This document shows, piece after piece, positions 1 through 9,654 of a stretch of 64,000 nucleotides of DNA (position 1 is its first letter; each line of letters begins with the position of its first letter). The position numbers were made by a program, and so were the translations under genes. Under the pieces are notes generated by a model. That model had not been told where the DNA came from. It did no database searches and saw only the letters and a program-made list of their open reading frames with translations. Origin of the DNA: Rhizobium tumorigenes (GTDB taxonomy: Bacteria > Pseudomonadota > Alphaproteobacteria > Rhizobiales > Rhizobiaceae); assembly GCF_003240565.2 (NCBI RefSeq), contig NZ_CP117255.1:868001-932000 (forward strand), written 5' to 3'.

Positions 1-22
1 CTCATGGAGTCCGCCCTTTTTC

Positions 23-39
23 GTCCGGTCATGCCGGAC
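23..39. terminator. Small hairpin upstream of fabF
   Basis: A 6-bp inverted repeat (GTCCGG at 23-28, CCGGAC at 34-39, 5-base loop) is followed by TTTA and preceded by CTTTTT. It may be the terminator of a gene left of the window. In related bacteria acpP usually precedes fabF, but that gene is not present here. The stem is short, so this is a weak call. Confidence 0.35.
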
Positions 40-86
40 TTTACATATGTTATGCATGGCATGCGCGAAGACAGGGGCTGAGGGCG

Positions 87-1349
87 ATGAGACGTGTCGT
101 TATCACGGGTACCGGCATGGTATCTCCTTTGGGGTGTGGCACGGAGGTGTCCTGGACGCGCTTGCTCGCTGGCCACAACGGCGCCCGCCTGATCACCGAC
201 TTCGAAGTTTCCGACCTGCCTGCCAAGATTGCCTGTAGGGTTCCCGTCGGCGATGGCAGCGATGGCACGTTCAATGCCGACGACTGGATGGAGCCGAAGG
301 AACAGCGCAAGGTCGATCCGTTTATCATCTATGGCATGGCCGCCGCCGAAATGGCGTTGACTGATGCCGGTTGGCATCCGAAGACCGACGAAGACCAGAT
401 CGCCACCGGCGTTATGATCGGCTCGGGCATCGGTGGTCTGGAAGGTATCGTCGAGGCCGGGTATACATTGCGTGACAAGGGCCCCCGGCGCATCTCTCCG
501 TTTTTTATTCCAGGCCGTCTGATCAACCTTGTGTCCGGCCAGGTCTCCATCCGTCATAAGCTGCGCGGCCCCAACCACGCCGTCGTTACGGCCTGTTCCA
601 CCGGGGCCCATGCCATCGGCGACGCCGCCCGCTTCATCGCCTTTGGCGATGCTGACGTCATGGTTGCCGGCGGTGCCGAAGCTCCCGTCTGCCGCATTGC
701 AATGGCTGGATTTGCCGCCTGCAAGGCGCTATCGACCCAGCATAACGACGACCCGGAAAAGGCCTCGCGTCCTTACGACAACGACCGCGATGGCTTTGTG
801 ATGGGCGAGGGCGCCGGCATCGTCGTGCTCGAGGAACTCGAACACGCCAAGGCGCGCGGCGCCAAGATCTATGCGGAAGTGGTCGGCTATGGCCTGTCCG
901 GTGATGCCTACCACATCACCGCACCGTCCGAAACCGGCGAGGGCGCTTTCCGCTGCATGACATCCGCCTTGAAGCGTGCGGGCGTCACGGCTGCCGATCT
1001 CGACTACATCAACGCACACGGCACATCGACCATGGCCGATACGATAGAGCTAGGCGCCGTCGAGCGACTGGTCGGCGATTCCGCTTCGAGGATCTCGATG
1101 TCGTCCACCAAGTCGGCGACCGGACATCTTCTCGGAGCGGCCGGCGCAATCGAGGCGATTTTCTCGGCGCTTGCAATCCGCGACAATATCGTTCCGCCGA
1201 CGCTCAACCTCGACAATCCGGAGCGGCCAACCGCGATCGATCTGGTACCGCACACCGCGCGCAAGCGCGATGTCAACATTGCGCTGTCGAACTCCTTCGG
1301 ATTTGGCGGAACCAACGCTTCGCTCGTTCTGCGACGCTATGAGGCTTAA
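87..1349 (+). CDS. fabF: Beta-ketoacyl-ACP synthase II
   Basis: This is a condensing enzyme of type II fatty-acid synthesis in the cytoplasm. It adds malonyl-ACP to acyl-ACP with loss of CO2. The 420-residue protein has the usual family length and the full thiolase-fold catalytic set: Cys170 in VTACSTGAHA, His311 in NAHGTSTMADT, and Lys342/His347 in SSTKSATGHLLGAAG. The C-terminal FGFGGTNASLV loop is also present. The ATG lies after a GGGGCTGAGGGC purine-rich stretch. mltG follows about 110 bp downstream on the same strand, the common rhizobial order. Assignment to FabF rather than FabB rests on overall similarity and context. No oddities were seen. Confidence 0.95.
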   Translation: MRRVVITGTGMVSPLGCGTEVSWTRLLAGHNGARLITDFEVSDLPAKIACRVPVGDGSDGTFNADDWMEPKEQRKVDPFIIYGMAAAEMALTDAGWHPKTDEDQIATGVMIGSGIGGLEGIVEAGYTLRDKGPRRISPFFIPGRLINLVSGQVSIRHKLRGPNHAVVTACSTGAHAIGDAARFIAFGDADVMVAGGAEAPVCRIAMAGFAACKALSTQHNDDPEKASRPYDNDRDGFVMGEGAGIVVLEELEHAKARGAKIYAEVVGYGLSGDAYHITAPSETGEGAFRCMTSALKRAGVTAADLDYINAHGTSTMADTIELGAVERLVGDSASRISMSSTKSATGHLLGAAGAIEAIFSALAIRDNIVPPTLNLDNPERPTAIDLVPHTARKRDVNIALSNSFGFGGTNASLVLRRYEA

Positions 1350-1461
1350 GGGCAGGTAGCGGCTGATTTTTCGCGCACTACGTGTGCGCGGAAGATCCTG
1401 AACCTGTTTTTGCTGCATTGCTTGGTCAAGAGCGGACAAAGACAAGAAGAAGGGACTGCCG

Positions 1462-2676
1462 GTGAACGACACGAACCAGAACGGGGATACGCCGGCCGGC
1501 CGCGACGGCCATCCCGGGCAAAAGGGACCGATCATTCCGAAATCACCAAACGAGGCGCTGCGTCCCGAACGCGTGCCGGAGCCACCGAAGCGGTCCCGCA
1601 AGGCCCGCAGCCAGATGGTCATCTTCCTGAACTTCCTGATGACGCTTGTCGTCTTCGTCATCGCGCTGGGCGTCATCGGCTTCTACTACGTCGTATCGAC
1701 CTACCAGTCGCCCGGGCCGCTCACGACCAACGCCAACTTCATCGTCCGTAGCGGAGCGGGTCCATCCGAGATCGCTTCTCGGCTGGAAGCCAGCAACATC
1801 ATTTCTGATGCGCGGATATTCAAATATCTGGCGGCCCGTCAACTCCGCGACGGCGATACGCTGAAGGCCGGCGAATACGAGATCAAGGCCGGCGCTTCCA
1901 TGAAGGACATCATGGAGTTGATGGAGTCCGGCAAGTCCATCCTCTATTCAGTCACGCTGCCGGAGGGCCTGACAACTCGCCAGATCTTCAACAAGCTTCA
2001 GGCCGATCCCATCCTCGAGGGCGAACTGCCGTCTGCCCTGCCGCCGGAGGGAAGTCTCGAGCCGAACACCTACAAGTTTTCGCGCGGCGCGAAGCGTGCC
2101 GAGATTGTCGACCAGATGGCTGCGGCCCAGAAGAAGCTGGTCGACCAGATCTGGGAAAAGCGTGACGCCAACCTGCCATTCGCCAACAAGCAGGAACTCG
2201 TCATACTGGCGTCGATCGTCGAAAAGGAAACCGGCCTTGCCGACGAGCGTGCACATGTAGCGTCTGTTTTCATCAACCGCCTCGCAAAAAACATGCGCTT
2301 GCAGTCTGATCCAACCGTGATCTACGGTCTGTTTGGCGGGGACGGCAAGCCGACCGATCGGCCGATCTACCAATCGGACCTGAAGAAGGAAACGCCGTAC
2401 AACACCTACATCATCAAGGGTCTGCCGCCGACGCCCATTGCCAATCCCGGACGCGATGCACTGGAAGCCACGGCCAACCCCTGGAAGTCGCAGGATCTCT
2501 ACTTTGTAGCCGACGGCAGTGGCGGCCATGTCTTTTCGGCGACGCTGGAAGAGCATAACGCCAACGTCAAGCGCTGGCGCAAGATCCTGGCCGACAAGGG
2601 CGTAAACAGCACCGATATCGTTGTCGACGGCCAGCCTGAAGAAAATGGTGCCGTGACGCCGGCAAAGAAGAAGTAA
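1462..2676 (+). CDS. mltG: Endolytic murein transglycosylase (YceG-like)
   Basis: This inner-membrane lytic transglycosylase cuts nascent glycan strands and so helps set peptidoglycan chain length. The 404-residue protein has a proline- and charge-rich cytoplasmic N-terminus (about 1-50), one membrane helix (about 52-79), a LysM-like region, then the YceG catalytic domain with the signature ASIVEKETG around residues 250-258, which carries the catalytic Glu. The start is GTG at 1462, preceded by the ribosome-binding sequence AGAAGGGA. The C-terminus is a charged tail ending in KKK. It is followed after 25 bp by the yicC-type gene and then gmk, so the three are probably cotranscribed. Confidence 0.93.
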   Translation: MNDTNQNGDTPAGRDGHPGQKGPIIPKSPNEALRPERVPEPPKRSRKARSQMVIFLNFLMTLVVFVIALGVIGFYYVVSTYQSPGPLTTNANFIVRSGAGPSEIASRLEASNIISDARIFKYLAARQLRDGDTLKAGEYEIKAGASMKDIMELMESGKSILYSVTLPEGLTTRQIFNKLQADPILEGELPSALPPEGSLEPNTYKFSRGAKRAEIVDQMAAAQKKLVDQIWEKRDANLPFANKQELVILASIVEKETGLADERAHVASVFINRLAKNMRLQSDPTVIYGLFGGDGKPTDRPIYQSDLKKETPYNTYIIKGLPPTPIANPGRDALEATANPWKSQDLYFVADGSGGHVFSATLEEHNANVKRWRKILADKGVNSTDIVVDGQPEENGAVTPAKKK

Positions 2677-2701
2677 CCCGAAGTAAAGCACGGAGACGCT
2701 G

Positions 2702-3589
2702 ATGGCACTGCAATCCATGACAGGATTTGCCCGGCGTGAAGGCACCAGCGGTCGCTACCGCTGGGCCTGGGAGCTACGCTCGGTCAACGGCAAGGGGCTC
2801 GACCTCCGCCTGCGCCTGCCGCCCGGCCTAGAGCGTCTGGAACTCGACATCCGGCGCCTCGTTCCGCTGCAGTTTTCCCGTGGCAACATTCAGGCAAGTC
2901 TGTCGATCTCGGCCGACGAGAACCGCTTCGAGGCGGTCGTCAACCAGGCGGCGCTCGCTACCGTTCTTGCCATGCGCGATCAGCTGGCCGGCATTATCGA
3001 TCCCGCGCCGCTGAAGCTCGACACGCTGATGGCGATCCGCGGCATCATAGAGTTTCGCGAGACCCCCGAGGGTGACGATGCAGTCGCCAGCCGCGACGCC
3101 GACATCATGGCTGGGCTCGAGGGTGCCCTCTACGACCTCAGGGCCATGCGGGAGCACGAAGGACAGGCGCTGGCCCGCGTTCTGCTCGACCAGGTCGCGA
3201 CCATTGAGACGCTGACGGATACCATAGAGCGCGATCCCTCGCGGTCGCCGGCTGAAATCGCCACGAGGCTTGCAGCCCAGGTCGCCTTGTTGATGGATGC
3301 AGCCTCCGGTCTTGACCGCGACAGGCTTCACGCAGAGGCGGCGCTCATCGCCACAAGGGCGGATTTGCGCGAGGAGATAGACCGGCTGAAGGCCCATGTT
3401 GCCGCCTCTCGCGAATTGATGAGGAAAGGTGGCCCGATAGGGCGCAAGCTCGATTTTCTTGCACAGGAATTTAACCGCGAATCGAATACCGTCTGTTCGA
3501 AATCGAATGCCGCAGCCGTTACCAACGCCGGCATCGAATTGAAGGTGGTCATCGACCAGTTTCGCGAACAAGTTCAGAATTTGGAGTGA
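2702..3589 (+). CDS. YicC/YloC family endoribonuclease
   Basis: The 295-residue protein starts with the characteristic MALQSMTGFARREG and ends in the conserved DUF1732-type region (residues about 210-295: REEIDRL, GRKLDFLAQEFNRE and the terminal KVVIDQFREQVQNLE). Family members have been described as endoribonucleases linked to stationary-phase fitness and sRNA decay; that role is taken from the family, not shown here. The start follows GGAG (ACGGAGACGCTGATG). It sits directly before gmk, 3 bp apart, a conserved neighbourhood in proteobacteria. Confidence 0.9.
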   Translation: MALQSMTGFARREGTSGRYRWAWELRSVNGKGLDLRLRLPPGLERLELDIRRLVPLQFSRGNIQASLSISADENRFEAVVNQAALATVLAMRDQLAGIIDPAPLKLDTLMAIRGIIEFRETPEGDDAVASRDADIMAGLEGALYDLRAMREHEGQALARVLLDQVATIETLTDTIERDPSRSPAEIATRLAAQVALLMDAASGLDRDRLHAEAALIATRADLREEIDRLKAHVAASRELMRKGGPIGRKLDFLAQEFNRESNTVCSKSNAAAVTNAGIELKVVIDQFREQVQNLE

Positions 3590-3592
3590 ACG

Positions 3593-4255
3593 ATGAATAC
3601 GGCGACCTCGCCATCGTTGCCAATCGCCCGACGCGGTCTGATGCTGGTCATCTCCTCGCCATCGGGCGCCGGCAAATCGACGATTGCCCGCACGCTGCTG
3701 GCAGACGACAAGCAACTCAGCCTTTCCGTCAGCGTCACCACGCGCCAGCGTCGCCCGAGTGAAATCGCCGATGTCCACTACCACTTCGTCTCGCAGCGCG
3801 AGTTCGAGCGGATGCGGGATTCCGATGCGCTTCTGGAATGGGCCGAGGTTCACGGCAATTTCTACGGCACGCCGCGCGAGCCTGTCGAGACTGCCATGGC
3901 CGAGGGCCGCGACATGCTGTTCGATATTGACTGGCAGGGCGCCCAGCAGTTGCAGGACAAGATGGCGGCAGACGTCGTCTCGGTCTTCATCCTGCCGCCA
4001 ACCATGACGGAACTTCAGTCCCGCCTGCATCGCCGTGCCGAAGACTCGGAGGCGGTGATTGCGACGCGGCTGCAGAATTCCCGCGCCGAAATCGAGCACT
4101 GGCGGGAGTACGATTACGTCCTGGTCAACGAGGATCTGAACACAGCCTTCGATTCGGTGCAGTCGATCGTCAAGGCCGAGCGTCTGCGCCGCGACCGTCG
4201 CCATGGCATGTTCGATTTCATTCGCGGCTTGCTGGAAGAAGTGCCCAAACTCTAG
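3593..4255 (+). CDS. gmk: Guanylate kinase
   Basis: This enzyme phosphorylates GMP (and dGMP) to GDP with ATP, an essential nucleotide salvage and synthesis step in the cytoplasm. The 220-residue protein has the P-loop [10 protein letters not shown] (residues 21-30), the GMP-binding stretch [13 protein letters not shown], and the conserved [10 protein letters not shown]. Its length is close to that of other bacterial Gmk proteins. The ATG lies 3 bp after the yicC stop, with TTGGAG as ribosome-binding site at the end of that gene, which suggests translational coupling. Its last 4 bases overlap the end of the convergent rsmA gene. Confidence 0.96.
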   Translation: MNTATSPSLPIARRGLMLVISSPSGAGKSTIARTLLADDKQLSLSVSVTTRQRRPSEIADVHYHFVSQREFERMRDSDALLEWAEVHGNFYGTPREPVETAMAEGRDMLFDIDWQGAQQLQDKMAADVVSVFILPPTMTELQSRLHRRAEDSEAVIATRLQNSRAEIEHWREYDYVLVNEDLNTAFDSVQSIVKAERLRRDRRHGMFDFIRGLLEEVPKL

Positions 4256-5079
4256 AGGCAGTCCGCCAGCCGGCAGAACTCTTCCACGGACAATGTTTCG
4301 GCCCGCCTTGTCGGGTCGATGTCGGCGCGCGCCAGCAGCGCTTCCCCACCAAGCGATTTCACACTCTGGCGCAACATCTTGCGGCGCTGGCCAAAAGCTG
4401 CCTCTGTGACGCGCTCGAGCTTTGCGACCGAGCAGGGTATCGGGTTTTCGCGCGGTGTCAGGTGGATCACCGACGAGGTGACTTTGGGTGGCGGCGTGAA
4501 AGCCTGCGGCGAGATATCGAAAGCTGCGTAAGCTTCAGTCCGCCAGCCGCAGATCACGCCCAGTCGTCCGTAATGATTGTCACCCTCGGCGGCGACGATC
4601 CGCTGGCCGACTTCCTTCTGGAACATCAGTGTCAGCGATTGCCAGAACGGCGGCCAAACGGCTGGCAGCAGCCAGTTCAGCAGCAATTGTGTGCCAACAT
4701 TGTAGGGCAGGTTGGCGATGACGCGCACGGGGCCATCTGTCGCCAGCGCGGCAAAGTCGATCTTCAGCGCGTCGCCCTCGATCACCTCCAGCCGGCCGGG
4801 ATAATGGGCAGCAATCTCCGCTAGCGCCGGCAAGCAGCGCGGGTCGCGCTCGATTGCTATGACCTTCTTGGCACCGAGCGCTAGGATTGCCCGCGTCAGT
4901 CCCCCGGGACCGGGCCCGACCTCGATGACGGTAACGCCCTCGAGGTTGCCGGCGGTCCGCGCCACGCGCTGCGTCAGGTTGAGATCGAGAATGAAATTCT
5001 GTCCCAGCGCCTTGCGTGCATCGAGCCCAAACCGCTCGATGACGTCGCGGAGGGGAGGCAGCCCGTCGAGAGCGGCCAT
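4252..5079 (-). CDS. rsmA: 16S rRNA dimethyladenosine transferase
   Basis: RsmA (KsgA) dimethylates two adjacent adenosines in the 3' hairpin of 16S rRNA late in 30S assembly. The 275-residue protein has the KALGQNFI start region (residues 23-30), the SAM-binding [12 protein letters not shown] (51-62), the acidic IERD (76-79) and the catalytic NLPYN motif (123-127). Its ATG shares a base with the pdxA stop (TGATG), so it is translationally coupled as the last gene of the leftward lpt-surA-pdxA-rsmA operon. The same pdxA-rsmA order is common in proteobacteria. The tail-to-tail overlap with gmk leaves no room for a separate terminator. Confidence 0.96.
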   Translation of the reverse strand: MAALDGLPPLRDVIERFGLDARKALGQNFILDLNLTQRVARTAGNLEGVTVIEVGPGPGGLTRAILALGAKKVIAIERDPRCLPALAEIAAHYPGRLEVIEGDALKIDFAALATDGPVRVIANLPYNVGTQLLLNWLLPAVWPPFWQSLTLMFQKEVGQRIVAAEGDNHYGRLGVICGWRTEAYAAFDISPQAFTPPPKVTSSVIHLTPRENPIPCSVAKLERVTEAAFGQRRKMLRQSVKSLGGEALLARADIDPTRRAETLSVEEFCRLADCL

Positions 5080-6104
5080 CAGGCAGATATCCTGCCGATA
5101 CGGGCAAGGTCGGCAGCAAGCTTCAGGGCTGCCACGAGACTGTCCGCCTTGGCAATGCCCTTGCCGGCGATGCCGAAGGCGGTGCCGTGGTCCGGCGATG
5201 TGCGAACGAAGGGGAGGCCAAGCGTCACATTGACCGAGTCGTCGAACCCGAGCGCCTTGGCCGGGATCAGCGCCTGGTCATGATACATGCAGATAGCCAC
5301 ATCGTAGCGATGGCGTGCGTCGTCGTGGAACATGGTGTCGGCCGGCAGCGGCCCGAAGGCGTCGATACCCTCGGCGCGCAGCACCTCGATGGCGGGGTGA
5401 ACGATGTCCTTGTCCTCGTTGCCGAGCGTCCCGTCCTCGCCGGCGTGAGGATTGAGGCCGGCCACCGCAAGCCGGGGGCGGGCAATGCCGAAACGGGCCT
5501 TGAGATCCGCATGCGCAATCCGGCAGGTCTCGATGATGAGGTCCACGGTCAGCGCTGTCGGCACGTCTTTCAGCGGAATGTGGATTGTCACAGGTATGGC
5601 CCGCAATTTCGGGCCGGCCAGCATCATCACAGGCATGAAGCGCTTTCCGCTGTGGCGGCTTGCAAGGTCGGCCAGAAATTCCGTATGACCGGGAAAGCCG
5701 AAGCCGGCCTCGTATAGCACGGACTTGGCAATCGGGTTGGTCACTACAGCCGCAGCCTCTCCGGCCATTGTCAGCTGTACGGCAGTCTCGATCGCAGCGA
5801 TGGTGCCGCGCGCGGTCGAAACATGCGGCACGCCAGCAGCCACGTCGACACCCGAAGCCACCGGCAGAACCGGCAGCGCGGTGGCGAAGATCGAGAAGGC
5901 AGTCGCAGCATCGCATTCGCGAAGGGGAATCTCCCGTCCCAGCAACCGGGCGCGCACTGCAAGGGCAGCCGGGTCGCCGATGAACAGGAACGGCGCGAGC
6001 CCCAGCTCCGTGCGGCGCATCCACGCGTCAAGTGTTACGTCGAGGCCTATGCCGGCAGGGTCGCCCTGGGTAAGCGCCAGTGGCAGCATGTGGAGCGATG
6101 TCAT
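5079..6104 (-). CDS. pdxA: 4-hydroxythreonine-4-phosphate dehydrogenase
   Basis: PdxA oxidises 4-phosphohydroxy-L-threonine with NAD(P)+ in the deoxyxylulose-5-phosphate-dependent route to pyridoxal phosphate. The 341-residue protein shows the three metal-binding histidines: His140 ([12 protein letters not shown]), His220 (LNPHAGEDG) and His275 (MYHDQALIP), plus the N-terminal [10 protein letters not shown]. The start chosen is ATG 6104. An internal ATG at 6089 ([13 protein letters not shown]) would also match the family but has no better ribosome-binding site. The gene follows the surA-like gene by 9 bp and overlaps rsmA by one base. Confidence 0.95.
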   Translation of the reverse strand: MTSLHMLPLALTQGDPAGIGLDVTLDAWMRRTELGLAPFLFIGDPAALAVRARLLGREIPLRECDAATAFSIFATALPVLPVASGVDVAAGVPHVSTARGTIAAIETAVQLTMAGEAAAVVTNPIAKSVLYEAGFGFPGHTEFLADLASRHSGKRFMPVMMLAGPKLRAIPVTIHIPLKDVPTALTVDLIIETCRIAHADLKARFGIARPRLAVAGLNPHAGEDGTLGNEDKDIVHPAIEVLRAEGIDAFGPLPADTMFHDDARHRYDVAICMYHDQALIPAKALGFDDSVNVTLGLPFVRTSPDHGTAFGIAGKGIAKADSLVAALKLAADLARIGRISA

Positions 6105-6113
6105 TGGCAGAGA

Positions 6114-7091
6114 TCAGCGATAGATGATCTGCGCCTTGGAGCGCAGTTCATCCACGTATTTCTTCTCGTTGCCGGTGGCCTCGCCCTGAGCGTTCTTGCC
6201 AAGATCTTCCTGGCGGAAGACGGCAGCGGCGGCGACATCGTCGCTGACCTGGCGCTTCGAGCAGATCGCCAGATATTCGACACCACGGTCCGTGACGATG
6301 GAAGACGTCGTATTGCCCGTCGCGCTCTCGATCAACGGCTTCCACTGGGTCGGCAATTCCGGCGCAAGAACGCGGCCGAGGTCGCGCACCGAGACGTCAT
6401 GCATCGTGGCGGCAAAGACCTTGGCCTGTTCGCATCCTGGGAATTTCGCGCGCGAAGCGTCTGCCTCCGCCTTGCGCTTGGCTTCCAGCGTTCCCTTCTT
6501 GGCGGCGGGCACCACGAATATGACCTGCTTGAGAAAATATTCCGTGGTCGACGTGTTGTTCTTGTTCTGCGTCATGCGGGTGATGAGTTCGTCCGGCGAG
6601 AGCTTGCCGCTGGCGCCGAAACGCGCATTGAGCACGCGTGGCCAACTCATCTGGATGGCGATGTAGGCTTTGAAATGCGCCGGCGTTACTCCGGTCTTTG
6701 CGAGGACCTCGTTCAGCTGCTCGGTCTTCATTTTGTTGCTGGCGGCAAAGCGCGCATAGGACGCATCGACGTCCGTGGTAGAGACCGACATGCGAACTCG
6801 CTGGATTTCCTGTCGCTTTAGCAATTCCGTGACCAGTTGCTCCTTGGCAAGCTTGGGCAGGTCGCCGGTCTGGTGCTGCAGGCGCATGAAGTTGATGCGC
6901 TTGGCGATGTCGCCGCTGGTGATGACTTCGTTGTTGACGAGGACCTTGACCTCGCTGGTACCCGATACGACGGCCGGAGGAGCAGCCCGCTGTTGTGGCG
7001 CAGCCTGGCCCGTGATCGGCAGGGATGTGGCAATGGCCAAGGCGACAGCGCCGGTTAAAATGGCGCGTACCGGGTTCTGTCCAGCAAACAT
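6114..7091 (-). CDS. surA: SurA-like periplasmic chaperone / peptidyl-prolyl isomerase
   Basis: This is probably a periplasmic chaperone for outer-membrane proteins. The 325-residue protein has an N-terminal signal peptide (hydrophobic segment about 10-30, Ala-X-Ala-type end near QAA), then a SurA_N-type helical domain starting at VKVLVNNEVITSGDIAKRI, then one parvulin-like region (about 185-290, beginning EYFLKQVIFVVP). E. coli SurA is longer and has two parvulin domains, so this is the short alphaproteobacterial form with one divergent domain. It lies just downstream of lptD, as surA does in E. coli. GAGAGGGA precedes the ATG. A perfect hairpin separates it from lptD. Confidence 0.85.
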   Translation of the reverse strand: MFAGQNPVRAILTGAVALAIATSLPITGQAAPQQRAAPPAVVSGTSEVKVLVNNEVITSGDIAKRINFMRLQHQTGDLPKLAKEQLVTELLKRQEIQRVRMSVSTTDVDASYARFAASNKMKTEQLNEVLAKTGVTPAHFKAYIAIQMSWPRVLNARFGASGKLSPDELITRMTQNKNNTSTTEYFLKQVIFVVPAAKKGTLEAKRKAEADASRAKFPGCEQAKVFAATMHDVSVRDLGRVLAPELPTQWKPLIESATGNTTSSIVTDRGVEYLAICSKRQVSDDVAAAAVFRQEDLGKNAQGEATGNEKKYVDELRSKAQIIYR

Positions 7092-7261
7092 CGACTATCC
7101 CTCTCAAAGGTCCCAGCGGTTGGCCGCTCGTATCCCGGACTTATCCGGACAGGCCAACGTTTCCTGCCGACCATCTACAGCAAGGCTATGGAATTGCACA
7201 ATCCTTGCGGCGAAACAATGACATGGATTTTGCACGGAATGGAGTCTTTGGGCAGCGATAT

Positions 7262-7293
7262 CACGGTGAGCGGATCGGAATCCGCTCACCGTG
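7262..7293. terminator. Perfect 14-bp hairpin between lptD and the surA-like gene
   Basis: CACGGTGAGCGGAT (7262-7275) and its exact reverse complement (7280-7293) flank a 4-base loop. It starts 9 bp after the lptD stop in the direction of transcription and has no T-run on either side. It is therefore more like an mRNA-stabilising or processing hairpin, or a partial Rho-independent terminator, than a complete intrinsic terminator. It could lower surA-pdxA-rsmA expression relative to lptFGD. Confidence 0.7.
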
Positions 7294-7302
7294 CGCTTGC
7301 CG

Positions 7303-9654
7303 CTAGAAGGTAGTGTCCGACGCGCTGCCGACATTGATGTCGCCAAGGGTGCGGAAGGTGATCTTGGCACCGATGGACCAGTCGCTGGCGGTCTGGTCCA
7401 CGCTGTCGCTTTTCGACAGGTAGGAGATGCTGAAGATCGTGCATTCGTCGCTGTAGGAAAGTCCGACGCCGCGACGCGTCACATCGTTGTTGTTCAGGTC
7501 GTAGCTGACCGTCCCGAAGATCGCCCAGTAGTCCTTGAAGTTGATCTGGGCGCGTGTCTGGATTTCGTCGTTGTCGGAGGTGAAGCCGTATTCGGGCTGC
7601 GCCTTGATATGCGTGTAGGTCACCGAGGTCTGGAAGTCGGCATTCGCATATCCAAGCGTCGAGTCACCACGCTTGAACGACATGTCCTTGTGGTCGAGAC
7701 GGTAGGAGCCCGTCAGCGACAAGCCCTGAGGTGTCGACAGCGACGCCATGGCGACATAGTCGGAAACGCTGTCTTCGAGGCCAGACTCGGCACCGGCGTT
7801 GACAAGGTCCGCCGTGTCGAAGGAGTTCTGTCCAGCCAGCTGGTAGGACTGGCCGACAATGCTCGTCAGCTTGTAGCCGCTGTCGAAGCTGCCGGTGTAG
7901 CGGATACCGACATTGGCGCGTGTGCCTCCCTCGATACGGTCGAAGCCCGAGAACTTGTCGCGATTGAAGAGGTTGCTGGCGTCGAAGACGAAGCTCTGCG
8001 CGTCTTCGTTCGGCAGCCGGCCTGCCAGCGTCTCGTTCGGACGAGCGTAAAGCTGTGCAATCGGCTCGAACACGTGTGTGCTGTTCGCCGTCGAGACCAT
8101 GATCGGATACTTGGCTTCGATGCCCGCCGTCAGCATGCCCTGGGCGGCCGTGCTGCTGTCGTCGTAGTTGCCTGAATAGCTGTAGTTGGTGCCGATCGAA
8201 CTCGGCGAGTCCATGCCGAGGCCGTATGCATCGCCACGTGCTGCCATCAACGGGGTGAGGAGGAGGCCACCCTGCGTCGCGAAAGTCCGCTGCCACTGCA
8301 ATTCTGTCGTCATGCGGCTGGTGTCGCCCTTCAGTCCTTCAAACCGATCCTTCGTCGTCAGGTCGCTGAGGTCGCGCGCAGCCACTTCCTGGCGCGAGAT
8401 GTTGGTAAAGTTCATCGTCGCCGAAAGTTCGCCGCCGTAGACAGGCTTGGGATCGACATAGTGGTAGTCGATGACCGGAGCAGCAATCGCCTGCTGTTTC
8501 TCGCTATCGCTGTTTTCGTTAGCGTCCTGAACGTCGTAGTAGAAGCCGCGCATATCGAAATAGTTACGCTTGCCGAGACCCGTCAGATAGACCTCGTTGG
8601 TGTGGGTGCTCTGGTTGAGACCCTCGATGCCGTAGGTACGGGCAAAGTTGTTGTCCGTCTGCGCCATCACATCCCAGCCGAACGTCCAGCGTGGATTGAT
8701 CTGGAAGTCGCCCTTGGAGGCGATCAGCGCGCGGGTCTTGGATTCCGCGTCGCTCGTGCCTGCAGTGAAGGCATCGGGCTTGTTCTGGTCGATGCCGGCA
8801 GCCCGGATCGTATAGGTACCGTTTTCAAGCCGCTGGCGGAATTCGCCTTCGAGCAGGAAGCCCTGCGTGGTGTAACCCGTCGCGCTGACGGTTGCGTCCA
8901 TGCTCGGCGAGATGACGTAGTAATAGGGAACCTTGGCACCAAAACCGAGGTTTTGCGAGACGCTGAAAGTCGGGAATAGGAAGCCGGACTTGCGCTTGAC
9001 CGTGTTGTCCGGAACTTCGATCCAAGGAATGTAGGCAATCGGCAGGCCGAACAGTTCGAAACGTGCGTGCTCGAGGCGAACGGTGTGCGTTACGCCATTC
9101 TGGACGACGCGCTGCGCCTTCACCTGCCACAGCGGTGCCTTGCCGAGCTTGGTGCAGGCGAGGCAGGCCGTGTAGATGCCCTTGGTCAGGATCATCTGCG
9201 TGCCGCCAACCCGTTCGGCCTTTTCGGAGGCGAGGCGGGTGTTGTCCGGCATTTCGATACGCAGCGAATCGACGAAGCCATCCGAGAAACTGTCGGTGAC
9301 GTCCATCTTGTCGCCATACATGCGATTGCCGTCGGGCGTGATGAGCTCGACATTGCCAAGCGCCATCATCCGGCCGGTCTTCTGATTGTAGACGACCTGC
9401 TGGGCGACCATCTTGTAGCCGCCATAGTTGATCTGCACCGCGCCGTTAGCGGTGACGACCTGCGTGTCCTTGTTATAGATCAGCTCGTTCGAGGACAGCA
9501 CCAGCTTCGAATCAGCCGGTACATTGACCTTCGCGGTTTTCATGGGCGAGCCGTCCTGGCCGAATACGGCAGGCGACGTCGCGACGTAGGCACTCAGTGC
9601 TGCCAAGACGACAGCCGAGAGCTTTCTGATCTGTTTGCGGTTAGTGACCGCCAC
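7303..9654 (-). CDS. lptD: LPS-assembly outer-membrane protein LptD
   Basis: LptD forms the outer-membrane beta-barrel that, with the lipoprotein LptE, inserts LPS into the outer leaflet. The 783-residue protein has a signal peptide (about 1-32), an LptA/OstA-like beta-jellyroll (about 45-190) and a long C-terminal barrel that ends in phenylalanine, as barrels do. Only three cysteines were seen in the mature chain: two in TACLACTK near the jellyroll/barrel boundary and one near the C-terminus in YSDECTIF. The start is GTG 9654, sharing its G with the lptG TAG stop. The order lptF-lptG-lptD groups the ends of the transport bridge in one operon. Confidence 0.94.
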   Translation of the reverse strand: MAVTNRKQIRKLSAVVLAALSAYVATSPAVFGQDGSPMKTAKVNVPADSKLVLSSNELIYNKDTQVVTANGAVQINYGGYKMVAQQVVYNQKTGRMMALGNVELITPDGNRMYGDKMDVTDSFSDGFVDSLRIEMPDNTRLASEKAERVGGTQMILTKGIYTACLACTKLGKAPLWQVKAQRVVQNGVTHTVRLEHARFELFGLPIAYIPWIEVPDNTVKRKSGFLFPTFSVSQNLGFGAKVPYYYVISPSMDATVSATGYTTQGFLLEGEFRQRLENGTYTIRAAGIDQNKPDAFTAGTSDAESKTRALIASKGDFQINPRWTFGWDVMAQTDNNFARTYGIEGLNQSTHTNEVYLTGLGKRNYFDMRGFYYDVQDANENSDSEKQQAIAAPVIDYHYVDPKPVYGGELSATMNFTNISRQEVAARDLSDLTTKDRFEGLKGDTSRMTTELQWQRTFATQGGLLLTPLMAARGDAYGLGMDSPSSIGTNYSYSGNYDDSSTAAQGMLTAGIEAKYPIMVSTANSTHVFEPIAQLYARPNETLAGRLPNEDAQSFVFDASNLFNRDKFSGFDRIEGGTRANVGIRYTGSFDSGYKLTSIVGQSYQLAGQNSFDTADLVNAGAESGLEDSVSDYVAMASLSTPQGLSLTGSYRLDHKDMSFKRGDSTLGYANADFQTSVTYTHIKAQPEYGFTSDNDEIQTRAQINFKDYWAIFGTVSYDLNNNDVTRRGVGLSYSDECTIFSISYLSKSDSVDQTASDWSIGAKITFRTLGDINVGSASDTTF

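Noticed and set aside
1372..1390. Hairpin CGCGCAC/GTGCGCG after fabF as a terminator
   Set aside because: No T-run follows on either strand, and fabF and mltG may be cotranscribed; a 7-bp stem in GC-rich DNA is not enough.
2828..4204. Open frame of about 450 codons opposite yicC and gmk
   Set aside because: It spans two real genes in antisense and their junction, and shows only low-complexity basic and acidic runs.
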